A stretch of DNA of 64,000 nt, from NCBI RefSeq assembly GCF_900188345.1, contig NZ_FZOD01000019.1:95008-159007 (forward strand). Direction: 5' to 3'. Source of the DNA: Streptosporangium subroseum. Lineage in GTDB: Bacteria > Actinomycetota > Actinomycetes > Streptosporangiales > Streptosporangiaceae. The notes beneath the pieces were generated by a model. It ran no database searches and was not told the DNA's origin. It saw only the letters and a program-made list of their open reading frames with translations. A program made the translations under genes and the position numbers. The stretch's first letter is position 1. Every line of letters starts with the position of its first letter. This document shows, piece after piece, positions 8,505 through 16,987 of the stretch.

Positions 8505-8645
8505 GGGCGCCCCGGGACCTCTCAGCTGGTCGCGGCCAAACAGGCGGGAATCAACGCGAACACGCTGACAGACGATTCGGTGTTCGATATCTCCTCCGGA
8601 AACGCCGTGTTCAACGGGGTCCCCGTCACACTTGGTCGCGCATGA
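8505..8645 (+). pseudogene. 3' remnant of an unidentified gene
   Basis: The frame ending at TGA 8643-8645 reads as natural protein with GC-rich third positions (SQLVAAKQAGINANTL, then FDISSGNAVFNGVPVTLGRA). No ribosome site or convincing start precedes it, and it begins just after a terminator hairpin. It looks like the last 40-45 codons of a larger gene whose front is lost. Family unknown. Confidence 0.35.
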
Positions 8646-8695
8646 TCCCATGGTCGCTCGGAAAAGGAGGATCGACGCGCATTAGGCTTGCGCAG

Positions 8696-9301
8696 GTGAC
8701 CACCCCTCCAGCACAGGACCGTCTGCACGCTCAGCTCGCCTTCGTCATGGAGATCGACAAGCTCAGACGCATCGTCCGCCGCAACACCCTCATGGACGGG
8801 TCGCGGCGCGAGAACGACGCCGAGCATTCATGGTACGTGGGCATGCTGGCGATGGTCTTGGCCGAGCATGCCCCGCCGGGCACCGACCTGGACAGAGTCA
8901 TCGCGATGCTGCTCGTCCATGACATCGTCGAGATCGACGCCGGAGACACGTTCATCTACGACGCCTCCGCCGTCGAGGCCCAGCTCGGCATCGAACGCAA
9001 GGCCGCCGACCGGATCTTCGGATTGCTCCCCGAGGACCAGACGATGCGGCTGCGCGCGCTCTGGGACGAGTTCGAAGAGCGCAAGACTCCCGAAGCCCGG
9101 TTTGCCAAGGCCCTCGACCGGATCGCGCCGATCATGGCCAACCACCACAACGAAGGCGGTACCTGGTCGCTCTACAAGGTGACAGCCGACCAGGTGCTTG
9201 AGAAGGTGAAAATCATCGAGGAGGGATCGGCGACACTCGGCGCCTACGCCACCGAGATCATTGCCCTCTCCGTCAGGCGGGGGCATTTGGCGCGTGCATA
9301 A
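8696..9301 (+). CDS. HD-domain nucleotidase (YfbR/HDDC2-like)
   Basis: A 201-residue HD-superfamily hydrolase. Metal ligands are visible as ENDAEHSW (His), LLVHDIVEIDAGD (His-Asp) and a distal Asp in ALDRIAPIM. Relatives are 5'-deoxynucleotidases acting on deoxynucleoside monophosphates, so a nucleotide-pool role in the cytoplasm is likely. The start is the GTG at 8696: a TAGGCT box (8683-8688) sits 7 nt before it, the pattern of a leaderless actinobacterial mRNA. A purine-rich AAGGAGG at 8664 is too far away to serve this start. Confidence 0.8.
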   Translation: MTTPPAQDRLHAQLAFVMEIDKLRRIVRRNTLMDGSRRENDAEHSWYVGMLAMVLAEHAPPGTDLDRVIAMLLVHDIVEIDAGDTFIYDASAVEAQLGIERKAADRIFGLLPEDQTMRLRALWDEFEERKTPEARFAKALDRIAPIMANHHNEGGTWSLYKVTADQVLEKVKIIEEGSATLGAYATEIIALSVRRGHLARA

Positions 9302-9344
9302 TGCCGTTCCCGGGTAGGTCCCTATGGGTTAGAAGGGGGCGATT

Positions 9345-10256
9345 GTGAAGGAAACAGTCAAAACAGGACGCCGGACCTTCAGAGATCTGGTGCCTCCAGT
9401 CGACCTCACCGACCGTATCGAACGGTCGACCAGGGCTGACAGGCCGATCCGATTGCTCGCCAAGGCCGTGCGCCGGCGAATCGGCCCAGGAGGGCTACGC
9501 GACCTGCTGCATGGAGTTCCCCTCGGCAAACCCCTCCATCCACCGCTCGCCAACGTCAGCCTGGGGTTCTGGGTGGCGACGGCGGTGCTCGACGTGACCC
9601 GCTCCGATCCGCGGGCGGCGCGGATGCTGCTCGCGGGCGGGGTCGCCGGCGCGATACCCGCCGCGGTCGCGGGCATCACCGATTGGTCGGTGCTCCACCG
9701 GGAGCAGCAGCGGGTCGGATTCGTGCACGCGATCGCCAACCTGGTCGCCCTCGGGCTCTACGCCGGTTCGCTGGCGTTCCGGCTCGCCGGGCACGACCGG
9801 CATGGACGGATGCTGTCGTTCGCCGGGCTGGGCGCCGCGGGCATGGGAGGTTACCTCGGCGGCCACCTGGCCTACCGGCAGGCCGCCGGAGCCAACCACG
9901 CCGAGTCGGTCACCCACCTGGTCCCGCTGGGCTGGCACGACCTGTGCGACATCACCGACCTTCCCGACGGACGCCCGGTGGCCCGGAGGCTGGGCTACAT
10001 CGACCTGTTCGTCCTACGGATCGGCAACGCGGTCACCGTGCTCGCCGACGGCTGCTCCCACCTGGCCGGACCGCTCCATCAGGGGAAACTGGTCTCCGAG
10101 GAGGGCACCTCCTGCGTGGTGTGCCCCTGGCACGGAAGCACCTTCCGGTTGTCCGACGGAGCCGTCGTCCACGGCCCCGCCACGGCCCCGCAGCCGTCCT
10201 TCGAGACCCGGATCCGCCGTGACGGTGTCCTCCAGGTCCGTCCCACCCAGGTCTGA
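9345..10256 (+). CDS. DUF2231 membrane domain fused to a Rieske [2Fe-2S] domain
   Basis: A 303-residue protein. Residues about 65-175 form a DUF2231-type membrane domain with four hydrophobic helices. Residues about 195-300 form a Rieske ferredoxin domain with both cluster motifs: CSHLAG and CVVCPWHG (Cys-X-His and Cys-X2-His). It probably sits in the membrane with a cytoplasmic electron-transfer domain; the redox partner is unknown. The GTG start has an AGAAGGGGG site 6 nt upstream. Fusions of this kind are common in actinomycetes but have no established role. Two hairpins follow the stop. Confidence 0.88.
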   Translation: MKETVKTGRRTFRDLVPPVDLTDRIERSTRADRPIRLLAKAVRRRIGPGGLRDLLHGVPLGKPLHPPLANVSLGFWVATAVLDVTRSDPRAARMLLAGGVAGAIPAAVAGITDWSVLHREQQRVGFVHAIANLVALGLYAGSLAFRLAGHDRHGRMLSFAGLGAAGMGGYLGGHLAYRQAAGANHAESVTHLVPLGWHDLCDITDLPDGRPVARRLGYIDLFVLRIGNAVTVLADGCSHLAGPLHQGKLVSEEGTSCVVCPWHGSTFRLSDGAVVHGPATAPQPSFETRIRRDGVLQVRPTQV

Positions 10257-10299
10257 CCTGGGTGCGACGGAACCCAGGCAGGATGGATGATCTCCATCC
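10257..10299. terminator. double hairpin between convergent genes
   Basis: Two hairpins in series: CCTGGGT/ACCCAGG (10257-10278) and GGATGGA/TCCATCC with a 5-nt loop (10281-10299). They separate the Rieske gene from the convergent small gene at 10332 and could stop transcription from both sides. Confidence 0.55.
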
Positions 10300-10331
10300 C
10301 ACCCGGGCCTTGATCTGGGCGGGATGGACGG

Positions 10332-10559
10332 TCAGTCGGACTTGCCGTTGGCCGGGTGTTCGACCAGGGCGAGGACCCTGCTGGACATGAACCTGGCGGT
10401 GCGCACGGCCGTACCGCTCCGGGTGACCTCGCTCACCTCCACCACACCACCGCGAAGGTTGGTCACCTCAACCCGGCGGCCCGCTTTGGTGGCGGCGACT
10501 TCGTAGGTGCGTGAGCTGTCCCCTGCGTCAATGACAATCTCTACCTTGTCACCCTTCAT
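10332..10559 (-). CDS. small basic protein of unknown function
   Basis: A 75-residue protein predicted mostly beta-strand (KVEIVIDAGDSSRTYEV, VEVTNLRGGVVEVSEVTRSG, RFMSSRVLALVEH), resembling a small SH3- or OB-like barrel. No Cys and no membrane segment. A TATATA box lies 6 nt before the ATG, so it can be transcribed as a leaderless mRNA. It is also 30 nt behind the transporter gene in the same direction. Function unknown. Confidence 0.65.
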   Translation of the reverse strand: MKGDKVEIVIDAGDSSRTYEVAATKAGRRVEVTNLRGGVVEVSEVTRSGTAVRTARFMSSRVLALVEHPANGKSD

Positions 10560-10589
10560 ATGTGCTATATACCCAAAAACGTTGCAGAT

Positions 10590-11345
10590 TTATCCGTACA
10601 CCAGTTTGATTATCGCGGCGATGCCGACGCAGACGATGAACCCGCGCAACACGGGGGCGGGAAGTTTCCGGCCGACCTTCGCGCCGAGGAACCCGCCGAT
10701 CGTGGAGCCGAGCGCGACCATCAGGATCGCCAGCCAGTCCACCTCCGCGACCATGATGAACAGCACCGCGGCGGCCGCGTTGACCACCAGCGAGAGCACG
10801 TTCTTGGCGGCGTTGATCCGCTGCAGGCCGTCGTCGAGGAAACTGCCCAGCAACCCGATGAACAGCACGCCCTGGGCCGCGCCGAAGTAACCGCCGTAGA
10901 TTCCGGCCCCGAAGACACCGAGCCAGAGCCAGGGGCCTCCATCTGGGCGGGGATGCTCCCGCCGGGCGCGCAGCCACCTGTTGAGCCTCGGCTGCACCAC
11001 GACCAGCACGCACGCCACGCCGATCAGAACGGGAACGACAACGTTGAAGGCCCCCGGCGGAAGGTAGAGCAGGAGCATCCCGCCGATCAGCGAGCTGATG
11101 AGCGCGGCGACTCCCAGCCGGAGCAGCCGGTCGCGCTGCCCCTTCAGCTCCGCGCGGTAACCGATCGCACCGGTCAGTGATCCGGGAACCAGACCGATGG
11201 TGTTGCAGACGTTGGCGACGACCGGCGGGAACCCCAACGCCAGCATCGTCGGGAACGTGATCAGCGACCCCGAGCCGACGACGGCGTTGATACCCCCTGC
11301 CCAGATTCCGGCAGCAAAGAGCGCAACGGCCCCCAACGGCGTCAT
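10590..11345 (-). CDS. TauE/SafE-family sulfite or anion exporter
   Basis: A 251-residue membrane protein with about eight hydrophobic helices and the twin family repeat: AGGINAVVGSGSLITFPTML in the first half, GAGIYGGYFGAAQGVL in the second. The family moves small organosulfur or carboxylate anions; the substrate cannot be read from sequence. The start is the ATG at 11345 with GAGGGGGG 4-5 nt upstream; the extra 15 residues upstream are not hydrophobic and not needed. Confidence 0.9.
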   Translation of the reverse strand: MTPLGAVALFAAGIWAGGINAVVGSGSLITFPTMLALGFPPVVANVCNTIGLVPGSLTGAIGYRAELKGQRDRLLRLGVAALISSLIGGMLLLYLPPGAFNVVVPVLIGVACVLVVVQPRLNRWLRARREHPRPDGGPWLWLGVFGAGIYGGYFGAAQGVLFIGLLGSFLDDGLQRINAAKNVLSLVVNAAAAVLFIMVAEVDWLAILMVALGSTIGGFLGAKVGRKLPAPVLRGFIVCVGIAAIIKLVYG

Positions 11346-11426
11346 GACGCCCCCCTCAACTTGTCCGGCTCGCGCCCGTGAACGGTGCACGGCACTCCCC
11401 GGATGCTAGGAGGAGGACCCGCCCCG

Positions 11427-12341
11427 TCAGGCGGCGGGGGTGTCCTTACCGGCGAGCAGGCTCTCCAGGCTCTCGATCACCCTGCCCATATCCGACGGCA
11501 TGATCCACACTTTGTTGGCGTCACCCTTGGCGATTTCGGGGAGCGTCCGCAGATACTGGTAGGCGAGAAACTCCCGGTCCGGCTTGCCCTCGTGGATCGC
11601 ACGGCAGAGCATGCCGATCGCCTCGGCCTCACCCTTCGCGCGCACCGCCCTGGCCTCGGCGTCGGCCTGGGCCCTGAGCACCAGGGCCTCGGCCTCACCA
11701 CGGGCTCTGAGCACCGCGGCGTGTTTCTGACCTTCCGCGACGAGAATGGCCGCCTGCTTCTGCCCCTCGGCCGAGAGCACCGCCGCCCGCTTGTCCCGGT
11801 CGGCGCGCATCTGCTTCTCCATCGACTCCTGGATCGAGACGGGAACGTCGACCGCCTTGAGCTCGATGCGGTTGACCCTGACGCCCCACTTGCCGGTGGC
11901 GTGGTCCATCGCCCCGCGTAACTCGCTGTTGATCTCCTCGCGAGAGGTCAGCGTGCGCTCGAGATCCATGCCGCCGACCGCGTTGCGCAGCGTGGTCACG
12001 GTGAGCTGTTCGACGGCGATCAGGAGGTTGGCGATCTCGTAGGTCGCCGCCCTGGGATCGACGACCTGGAAATAGATGACCGCGTCAATGGAGATGACGA
12101 GATTATCCGAGGTGCTCACCGGCTGCGGCGGGAAGGAGACGACCTGCTCGCGCAGATCGATCGTCTTCTTCATCCGGTCGATGAATGGAACCACCAGGTT
12201 CAGCCCGGGTCTGAGCGCCCGATGATAACGGCCGAATCGCTCCACAATCCCCGCATTGGCCTGCGGAACAATGCGGACTGCCCTAAAAAGGGCGAGCACT
12301 GCTATTACCGTGACGACGAGTGCAGCGACCAGCGATTCCAT
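11427..12341 (-). CDS. SPFH/band-7 (stomatin-like) membrane protein
   Basis: A 304-residue protein with an N-terminal membrane segment (residues 2-22), then the SPFH domain (IVPQANAGIVERFGRYHRAL, NLVVPFIDRM, REQVVSFPPQPV). From about residue 165 it has an Ala/Glu/Lys-rich coiled coil with repeated EGQKQAA/EGQKHAA/ARGEAEA strings. It belongs to the YbbK/QmcA/slipin group that forms membrane microdomain rings. These genes usually sit beside an NfeD-family gene, which is absent here. GGAG lies 6 nt before the ATG. Confidence 0.9.
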   Translation of the reverse strand: MESLVAALVVTVIAVLALFRAVRIVPQANAGIVERFGRYHRALRPGLNLVVPFIDRMKKTIDLREQVVSFPPQPVSTSDNLVISIDAVIYFQVVDPRAATYEIANLLIAVEQLTVTTLRNAVGGMDLERTLTSREEINSELRGAMDHATGKWGVRVNRIELKAVDVPVSIQESMEKQMRADRDKRAAVLSAEGQKQAAILVAEGQKHAAVLRARGEAEALVLRAQADAEARAVRAKGEAEAIGMLCRAIHEGKPDREFLAYQYLRTLPEIAKGDANKVWIMPSDMGRVIESLESLLAGKDTPAA

Positions 12342-12454
12342 GAGCCACTCCGGACGGTCGAGTCACCTGGGTCTCTCGTCCCGGAAGGATATTTTATTTT
12401 TTCTTTATCGGCCTTCGAACCCCACATAATGGTCTCGAAAAAGGCGCCTGAAGC

Positions 12455-12537
12455 TCGGGAAAGACCCTATAAATCCGGGAAAATCCCAGAGTTCAGAGAA
12501 AGCCCCGGAACTCCGAGAAAATCCCGGCTAAAACCTC
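12455..12537. repeat. four degenerate GAAAATCCC repeats
   Basis: Four copies of a roughly 20-nt unit with the core G(G/A)GAAA(A/G)NCCC lie head to tail between the SPFH and ABC genes, ending at the ABC gene stop codon. The remaining intergenic sequence (12342-12454) is AT-richer and carries no gene. Confidence 0.55.
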
Positions 12538-13330
12538 AGAAGTGGTGCGCCCGTGCGTACCATCGGCCGTCGAGCCCGCGCTCCAGGGTGAGCGGGACGC
12601 TGAAGGTCCGCGACAGATTCTCGGCGGTCATCACCTGGTCGATCGGGCCCTGGGCGACCACCGATCCGTGCCGGAGCAGCAGTGCGTGGGTGAAGCCGCT
12701 GGGCACCTCCTCCACGTGATGGGTGACCAGCACCATCGTCGGCGCCTTCGGATCGTTCGCGAACATCGCCAGGCGGCGGACCAGATCCTCCCGTCCGCCG
12801 ACGTCCAGCCCGGCGGCGGGCTCGTCCAGCAGCAGCAGCTCGGGGTCCGGCATCAGCGCGCGGGCGATCAGAACCCGCTTGCGCTCACCCTCCGACAGCG
12901 TGTTGAACCGGCGCCGGATCAGATGAGCACAGCCGAGCTGGTCGATGAGCTCGACGGCGCGCGTGACGTCGTTGGAGTCGTACTCCTCCGTCCAGCGGCC
13001 GAGAATCGCGTAGGAGGCCGTGAGCACCAGGTCGATGACCTTCTCCTCCGGCGGCACCTTCTCGACCAGCGCCGCACTCGCGAGCCCGATGCGGGGCCGC
13101 AACTCGAACACGTCACTCTGGCCGAGCCGCTCGCCCAAGATCTCGACGATGCCCTCGGTGGGGAACAGCATCGCCCCGACCACCTGCAACAACGTCGTCT
13201 TGCCCGCGCCGTTGGGGCCGATGACGACCCACCGCTCGTCCTCATGAACGGTCCAGTCGATGTCCCGCAGCAGGGCCGCCCCGTCCCTGCGGACGGTGAC
13301 GTCCTGTAGCCGAAGCACCTGACCGCCCAT
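12536..13330 (-). CDS. ABC transporter ATP-binding protein
   Basis: A 264-residue ATPase with Walker A GPNGAGKTT (about residues 41-49), signature LSEGERKR, Walker B LLLLDEPAAGLD and switch His in LVTHH. The start MGGQVLRL is supported by GAGGAGG 9 nt upstream. No permease gene is adjacent. The Q-loop to signature spacing and the Mod/PhoU-like EEYDSNDV region resemble the ABC-F-free iron or molybdate type, but the substrate is unknown; it may serve a permease elsewhere. The 68-nt divergent gap carries promoters for this gene and the next. Confidence 0.9.
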   Translation of the reverse strand: MGGQVLRLQDVTVRRDGAALLRDIDWTVHEDERWVVIGPNGAGKTTLLQVVGAMLFPTEGIVEILGERLGQSDVFELRPRIGLASAALVEKVPPEEKVIDLVLTASYAILGRWTEEYDSNDVTRAVELIDQLGCAHLIRRRFNTLSEGERKRVLIARALMPDPELLLLDEPAAGLDVGGREDLVRRLAMFANDPKAPTMVLVTHHVEEVPSGFTHALLLRHGSVVAQGPIDQVMTAENLSRTFSVPLTLERGLDGRWYARAHHF

Positions 13331-13398
13331 CCCTTTACGCCTCCTCGTGAATCGCCTGGAACAAAACCTATTGCAGGACAAGCGCATATCGTGGATCG

Positions 13399-14118
13399 GT
13401 GCATCCTGATTCACCGATCTCGGCCACCCTGGTCTGCTGGGGCAACGCCTGGCTCGCGGGGCAGGTCGGCCTCGACGAAGCCGCCGACCGCGTGGAGCGG
13501 CAGGCAGGCCCCCAACTCGTCGCCGGAGACACCGGCGACCTCCCCCTCCGCGGATTCCTCGCCGACCTGCGGATCGAGGGCATGAAGTCGCTGCGGCTGG
13601 CCCTCCCCATCGCGGGCGACCCACTCGGACTCACCGGACCACCCCCCTTCAACTCCGCGGCCATAGAGGCGGGACAGGCTGCGATAGCCGTGCTTCCCGG
13701 CAGGTGCCTCGGCCTCATCCCCATGAGAGACCGCCGCGGGTCATCGTACGCCGGGGTGCGCTGGAGCGTGCTGGGGGCTGGCACCACCACCCCCGACCTG
13801 CCCTCGCTGGCCGAGGCCGAGCACGGGCTGACCCTCGCGATGCGCGAGGCCACCGACGCCCTGCTCGGTGTGGAGGGCCCGGCTCAGGGCCACCGCCGCG
13901 TGAAAATCGTCAGCGACGGCCTGGCCCCCGGCTACCCGGCCCGAGCCCACCGGGTCGCCGCTCTCGCCGCCCGGCTCGACGCGGTGCTGCGCGTCGCCGA
14001 CGACCGGGGGCTCACCTCGGGTCAGATCACCGCCCGGGACCACGCCCTGCGCGACCTCGACCGCGCGGTACGGCGTGCGCGGGTGGCCGCCCATCACGCG
14101 ATCACCGAGTTCGTCTAG
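13399..14118 (+). CDS. conserved actinobacterial protein of unknown function
   Basis: A 239-residue soluble protein, acidic N-terminus, Arg/Ala-rich helical C-terminus, no transmembrane segment and no motif I recognise. Codon bias is strong. The GTG start has TATCGT (13387-13392) 6 nt upstream, a leaderless pattern. It is divergent from the ABC ATPase and convergent with the response regulator. The conserved-looking core is RLALPIAGDPLGLTGPPPFN followed by AIAVLPGRCLGLIP. Confidence 0.7.
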   Translation: MHPDSPISATLVCWGNAWLAGQVGLDEAADRVERQAGPQLVAGDTGDLPLRGFLADLRIEGMKSLRLALPIAGDPLGLTGPPPFNSAAIEAGQAAIAVLPGRCLGLIPMRDRRGSSYAGVRWSVLGAGTTTPDLPSLAEAEHGLTLAMREATDALLGVEGPAQGHRRVKIVSDGLAPGYPARAHRVAALAARLDAVLRVADDRGLTSGQITARDHALRDLDRAVRRARVAAHHAITEFV

Positions 14119-14171
14119 CGGGGTGTCTCCGAGCCCGGCCGGGCTGTTCCAAGAACGGGCGCCGCTCTCAG

Positions 14172-14340
14172 GCGTGGGAGACACGGTCAGCTCGCCGGTG
14201 GAGCGGCGGACATGACCATCGCCCGACCGAACGTGGAAAACCCGGTTAACTCGCCGGCGGAGCGGCGGACGTGACCGTTGCCCGGACGGGCGCCGCTCCC
14301 GGGTGGAGGGGCCGTGGGAAACCCGGTCAACCGCCGGGCC
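14172..14340. repeat. 59-bp tandem repeat at the 3' end of the response-regulator gene
   Basis: Two 46-nt copies (14184-14229 and 14243-14288) share most positions; a third partial copy starts at about 14308 and runs into the stop codon of the response-regulator gene. Each copy contains CTCGCCGG(T/C)GGAGCGGCGG. Period 59 nt. Confidence 0.8.
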
Positions 14341-14992
14341 GGTCCAGGCCGTGCCTCACGGCGTAGAGGGCGGCCTGGGTCCTGTCCTGGACCCCCAGTT
14401 TCATCAGCACGTTGGAGACGTGGGTCTTCACCGTCTTCTCCGCCACGGTGAGCTCCCTGGCGATCTCGCGGTTGGAGCGGCCCGAGGCGATCAGCGTGAG
14501 CACCTCGCGCTCCCGGTCGGTCAGCGACGTCACGTGCCCGGACACCGGAGCGGTAGAGCCCGACGGCCCGGGCAACCCCGACAGCATCGCCTCGGCGGCC
14601 TCGGGAGCCAGCAGGATCTGGCCTCCGTGGACCGCGCGGATGGCCTGGACGAGCGCGGCGGGCTCGACGTCCTTGTAGAGGAAGCCGGCCGCCCCGGCCC
14701 GCATCGCCGGGGCCACGTCCTCCCTGTCGCTCACCGAGGTCAGCACCAGCACCCTTGGGAACGGCCCTCCCTCCCCCAGCCTGAGCAGCGTGCCGAGACC
14801 GTCGAGGACCGGCATCTTCAGGTCGAGCAGCAGCACGTCCGGGACGAGGGACTCCACCAGGGCGACCGCCTCCGCGCCGTCCGCGGCCTCTCCCACCACG
14901 TCGAGGTCGTCCTGAAGGTCCAGGAAGGTGCGCAGTCCCTGCCGGACGACCGGGTGGTCGTCAGCGATCAGCACACGGATCACACGGGGCAC
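14327..14992 (-). CDS. NarL/LuxR-family response regulator
   Basis: A 221-residue two-domain regulator. The receiver has the acidic pair D11-D12, phosphoacceptor D57 in LLLDLKMP, and the conserved Thr and Lys (LVLTS, YKD). The LuxR-type helix-turn-helix covers about residues 153-215 (LTDREREVLTLIASGRSNREIARELTV). The GTG start overlaps the end of the histidine-kinase gene by 13 nt with GGAGG 7 nt upstream, so the pair is translationally coupled and cognate. Confidence 0.95.
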   Translation of the reverse strand: MPRVIRVLIADDHPVVRQGLRTFLDLQDDLDVVGEAADGAEAVALVESLVPDVLLLDLKMPVLDGLGTLLRLGEGGPFPRVLVLTSVSDREDVAPAMRAGAAGFLYKDVEPAALVQAIRAVHGGQILLAPEAAEAMLSGLPGPSGSTAPVSGHVTSLTDREREVLTLIASGRSNREIARELTVAEKTVKTHVSNVLMKLGVQDRTQAALYAVRHGLDRPGG

Positions 14993-16110
14993 GCGGGCAC
15001 CTCCATCCTGACCAGTGTCCCGTGGCCGGGCTCCGATCTCACCCGTACGACCCCGCCCAGGGCCTGAGCCCTGTCTCCCATCGACGCGATGCCCAGCCCC
15101 CGCCCCGCGGCGACGTCCACGTCGAATCCCGCCCCGTCGTCGCGTATCTCCAGGACCACGCGCCCGTCCTCACAGCCCAGCCGTACGCTGACGACGCCCG
15201 CCGCCGAGTGCCGGGAGGCGTTGTGCAGCGCCTCCTGGGCCACCCGGAGGACGGCCATCTCGGTCATCGGCGCGAGCGCGCACACCGGGGTCTCCTCGAA
15301 GGTGAACGAGGCCGGGTGAAGCCGGTCCAGCAGGTGCACGTGCTTGCGGAGCGTCTCGGCCAGGCCGTGCCGGTCGAGCTCGGCCGGGCGAAGCTCGACG
15401 ATCACCGCGCGGAGCTCGGCCAGGGCCTCCCCTGCCAGCCGTTCGACCCGATCGAGCTCCCGCAGCGCCCGGTCGGGGTCGCGAACCACCAGCGAGGCCG
15501 CGGCCTGGGCGGTGAGCCGGAGCGAGAACAGCTTCTGGGTCACCGCGTCGTGCAGCTCCCCGGCCATCCGGGTGCGCTCCTCCGCCAGCGTCAGTTCCCG
15601 GCCGCGCTCGTAGAGGCGGGCGTTGGTGAGCGCGATCGCGGCGTGCGCGGCGAACATGGTGAGCAGTCCCTGGTCGGCCTCGGTGAACCCCCCGGGGCTC
15701 CGCTTGTTGGACAGGAAGATGATCCCGAGCACCTGATCGCCGTCGAGAACCGGCACCCCGAGGAAGTCCTTGAGAACCGGATGGGCGCGCGGCCAGTATT
15801 CGAACCGGGGATCCCTGCGGATGTCGGGCAGCCGGACCGGTTCGCCCTCACGCAGCATCGCGCCCAGCATGCCGTGCTGGCGGGGCGTGGGCCCGATGGC
15901 GTCCCACTGCTCGTCGGAGATGCCGTCGGCGACGAACTCGGCGAACGCCCCCTGGTCGTCGGGCACGCCGAGCGCGGCGTAGCGGGCGTCCAGCAGCTGC
16001 CTGGCGGACCGCACGATGACCTGGAGCACCTCCCTGACCGAGAGGTGCCTGGTCACGGCGAGCACCGCGGAACTCACCGCGTGCAGCACCGCGTCCCGGT
16101 CTTCGTTCAT
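14980..16110 (-). CDS. GAF-domain sensor histidine kinase (HisKA_3)
   Basis: A 376-residue cytoplasmic kinase without membrane segments. A GAF domain covers about residues 20-165. The dimerisation helix carries the phospho-acceptor His187 in GELHDAVTQK. The HATPase domain has the N-box (QEALHNASRHS), DDGAGF and the G2 motif GLGIASM. It belongs to the family of DevS/NreB-like soluble kinases, though no haem-specific residue can be named. A TAGAGT box lies 6 nt before the ATG (leaderless pattern). It phosphorylates the regulator encoded directly downstream. Confidence 0.95.
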   Translation of the reverse strand: MNEDRDAVLHAVSSAVLAVTRHLSVREVLQVIVRSARQLLDARYAALGVPDDQGAFAEFVADGISDEQWDAIGPTPRQHGMLGAMLREGEPVRLPDIRRDPRFEYWPRAHPVLKDFLGVPVLDGDQVLGIIFLSNKRSPGGFTEADQGLLTMFAAHAAIALTNARLYERGRELTLAEERTRMAGELHDAVTQKLFSLRLTAQAAASLVVRDPDRALRELDRVERLAGEALAELRAVIVELRPAELDRHGLAETLRKHVHLLDRLHPASFTFEETPVCALAPMTEMAVLRVAQEALHNASRHSAAGVVSVRLGCEDGRVVLEIRDDGAGFDVDVAAGRGLGIASMGDRAQALGGVVRVRSEPGHGTLVRMEVPACPV

Positions 16111-16233
16111 GAAAAAACTCTAGGCCCCCGTGCTCGCGACCGCGCTCGGCCGTCGGTCCTAGGTCCATCAGCGCAGGGCCGGCCCGGTCCTGCGCCCGAT
16201 GTGCGGGAGGCATGCGGTTCATACCGTCGGGAC

Positions 16234-16914
16234 ATGACCCGTCAAGACACGACGAAGACCGCACTCATCACCGGCGCCTCCCGTGGCCTCGGCCTCGCGC
16301 TCGCTCGTTCCCTGGCCGCCGACGGCTGGCGGCTCATCCTCACCGCACGGGGCGCGGACGCCCTGAAACCCGTCGCGGACGAGCTCGGCGCCCTCGCCGT
16401 CGCCGGAGACGTCGCCGACCCGGGCCACCGGGACCGGCTGGCGCATGCCGTACACGATCAGGGTGGGCTGGACCTGCTCGTCAACAACGCGTCCGGGTTG
16501 GGCGCGGTCCCGCTGCCGCCCCTGGCCGGCTATCCGATCGACGCCCTCGAAGATCTGTTCAGATCCAATGTGCTGGCTCCGCTGGCACTGATCCAGCTGA
16601 CCCTGCGTGGGCTCAGGGAACGGCGCGGGGCAATCGTCAACATCTCCTCCGACGCCGCCGTGGAGGCCTACGAGGGCTGGGGCGGGTACGGCGCGACCAA
16701 GGCCGCCCTGGAGCGGCTCTCCGGCGTGCTGGCCGCCGAGGAGCCCGATGTCCTGGTCTGGTGGGTGGATCCGGGCGAGATGAACACGGCCATGCTCGCC
16801 GACGCGGTCGGCGCCGAGGAGGCCGCGGCGGCCGCGGGCCCGGAGTCGGTCGTCCCCACCCTGCGGCGGCTGATCGCGGAGCGCCCGGCCAGCGGGCGGG
16901 TGAGGCACGAATGA
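16234..16914 (+). CDS. short-chain dehydrogenase/reductase
   Basis: A 226-residue classical SDR. The cofactor motif TGASRGLG is at about residues 14-21, NNAS follows, and the catalytic set is Ser in NISSDAA with Tyr and Lys in YGATK. Substrate unknown. A TACCGT box 6 nt before the ATG indicates a leaderless mRNA. The following QueA-like gene starts 74 nt downstream in the same direction. Confidence 0.92.
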   Translation: MTRQDTTKTALITGASRGLGLALARSLAADGWRLILTARGADALKPVADELGALAVAGDVADPGHRDRLAHAVHDQGGLDLLVNNASGLGAVPLPPLAGYPIDALEDLFRSNVLAPLALIQLTLRGLRERRGAIVNISSDAAVEAYEGWGGYGATKAALERLSGVLAAEEPDVLVWWVDPGEMNTAMLADAVGAEEAAAAAGPESVVPTLRRLIAERPASGRVRHE

Positions 16915-16987
16915 GCGGCCGACGCGGCCAACGCGAACGGGCCGGCGATCCCGGCGGCACGCGGATCGGAACGGCGAAGGAGGAATC

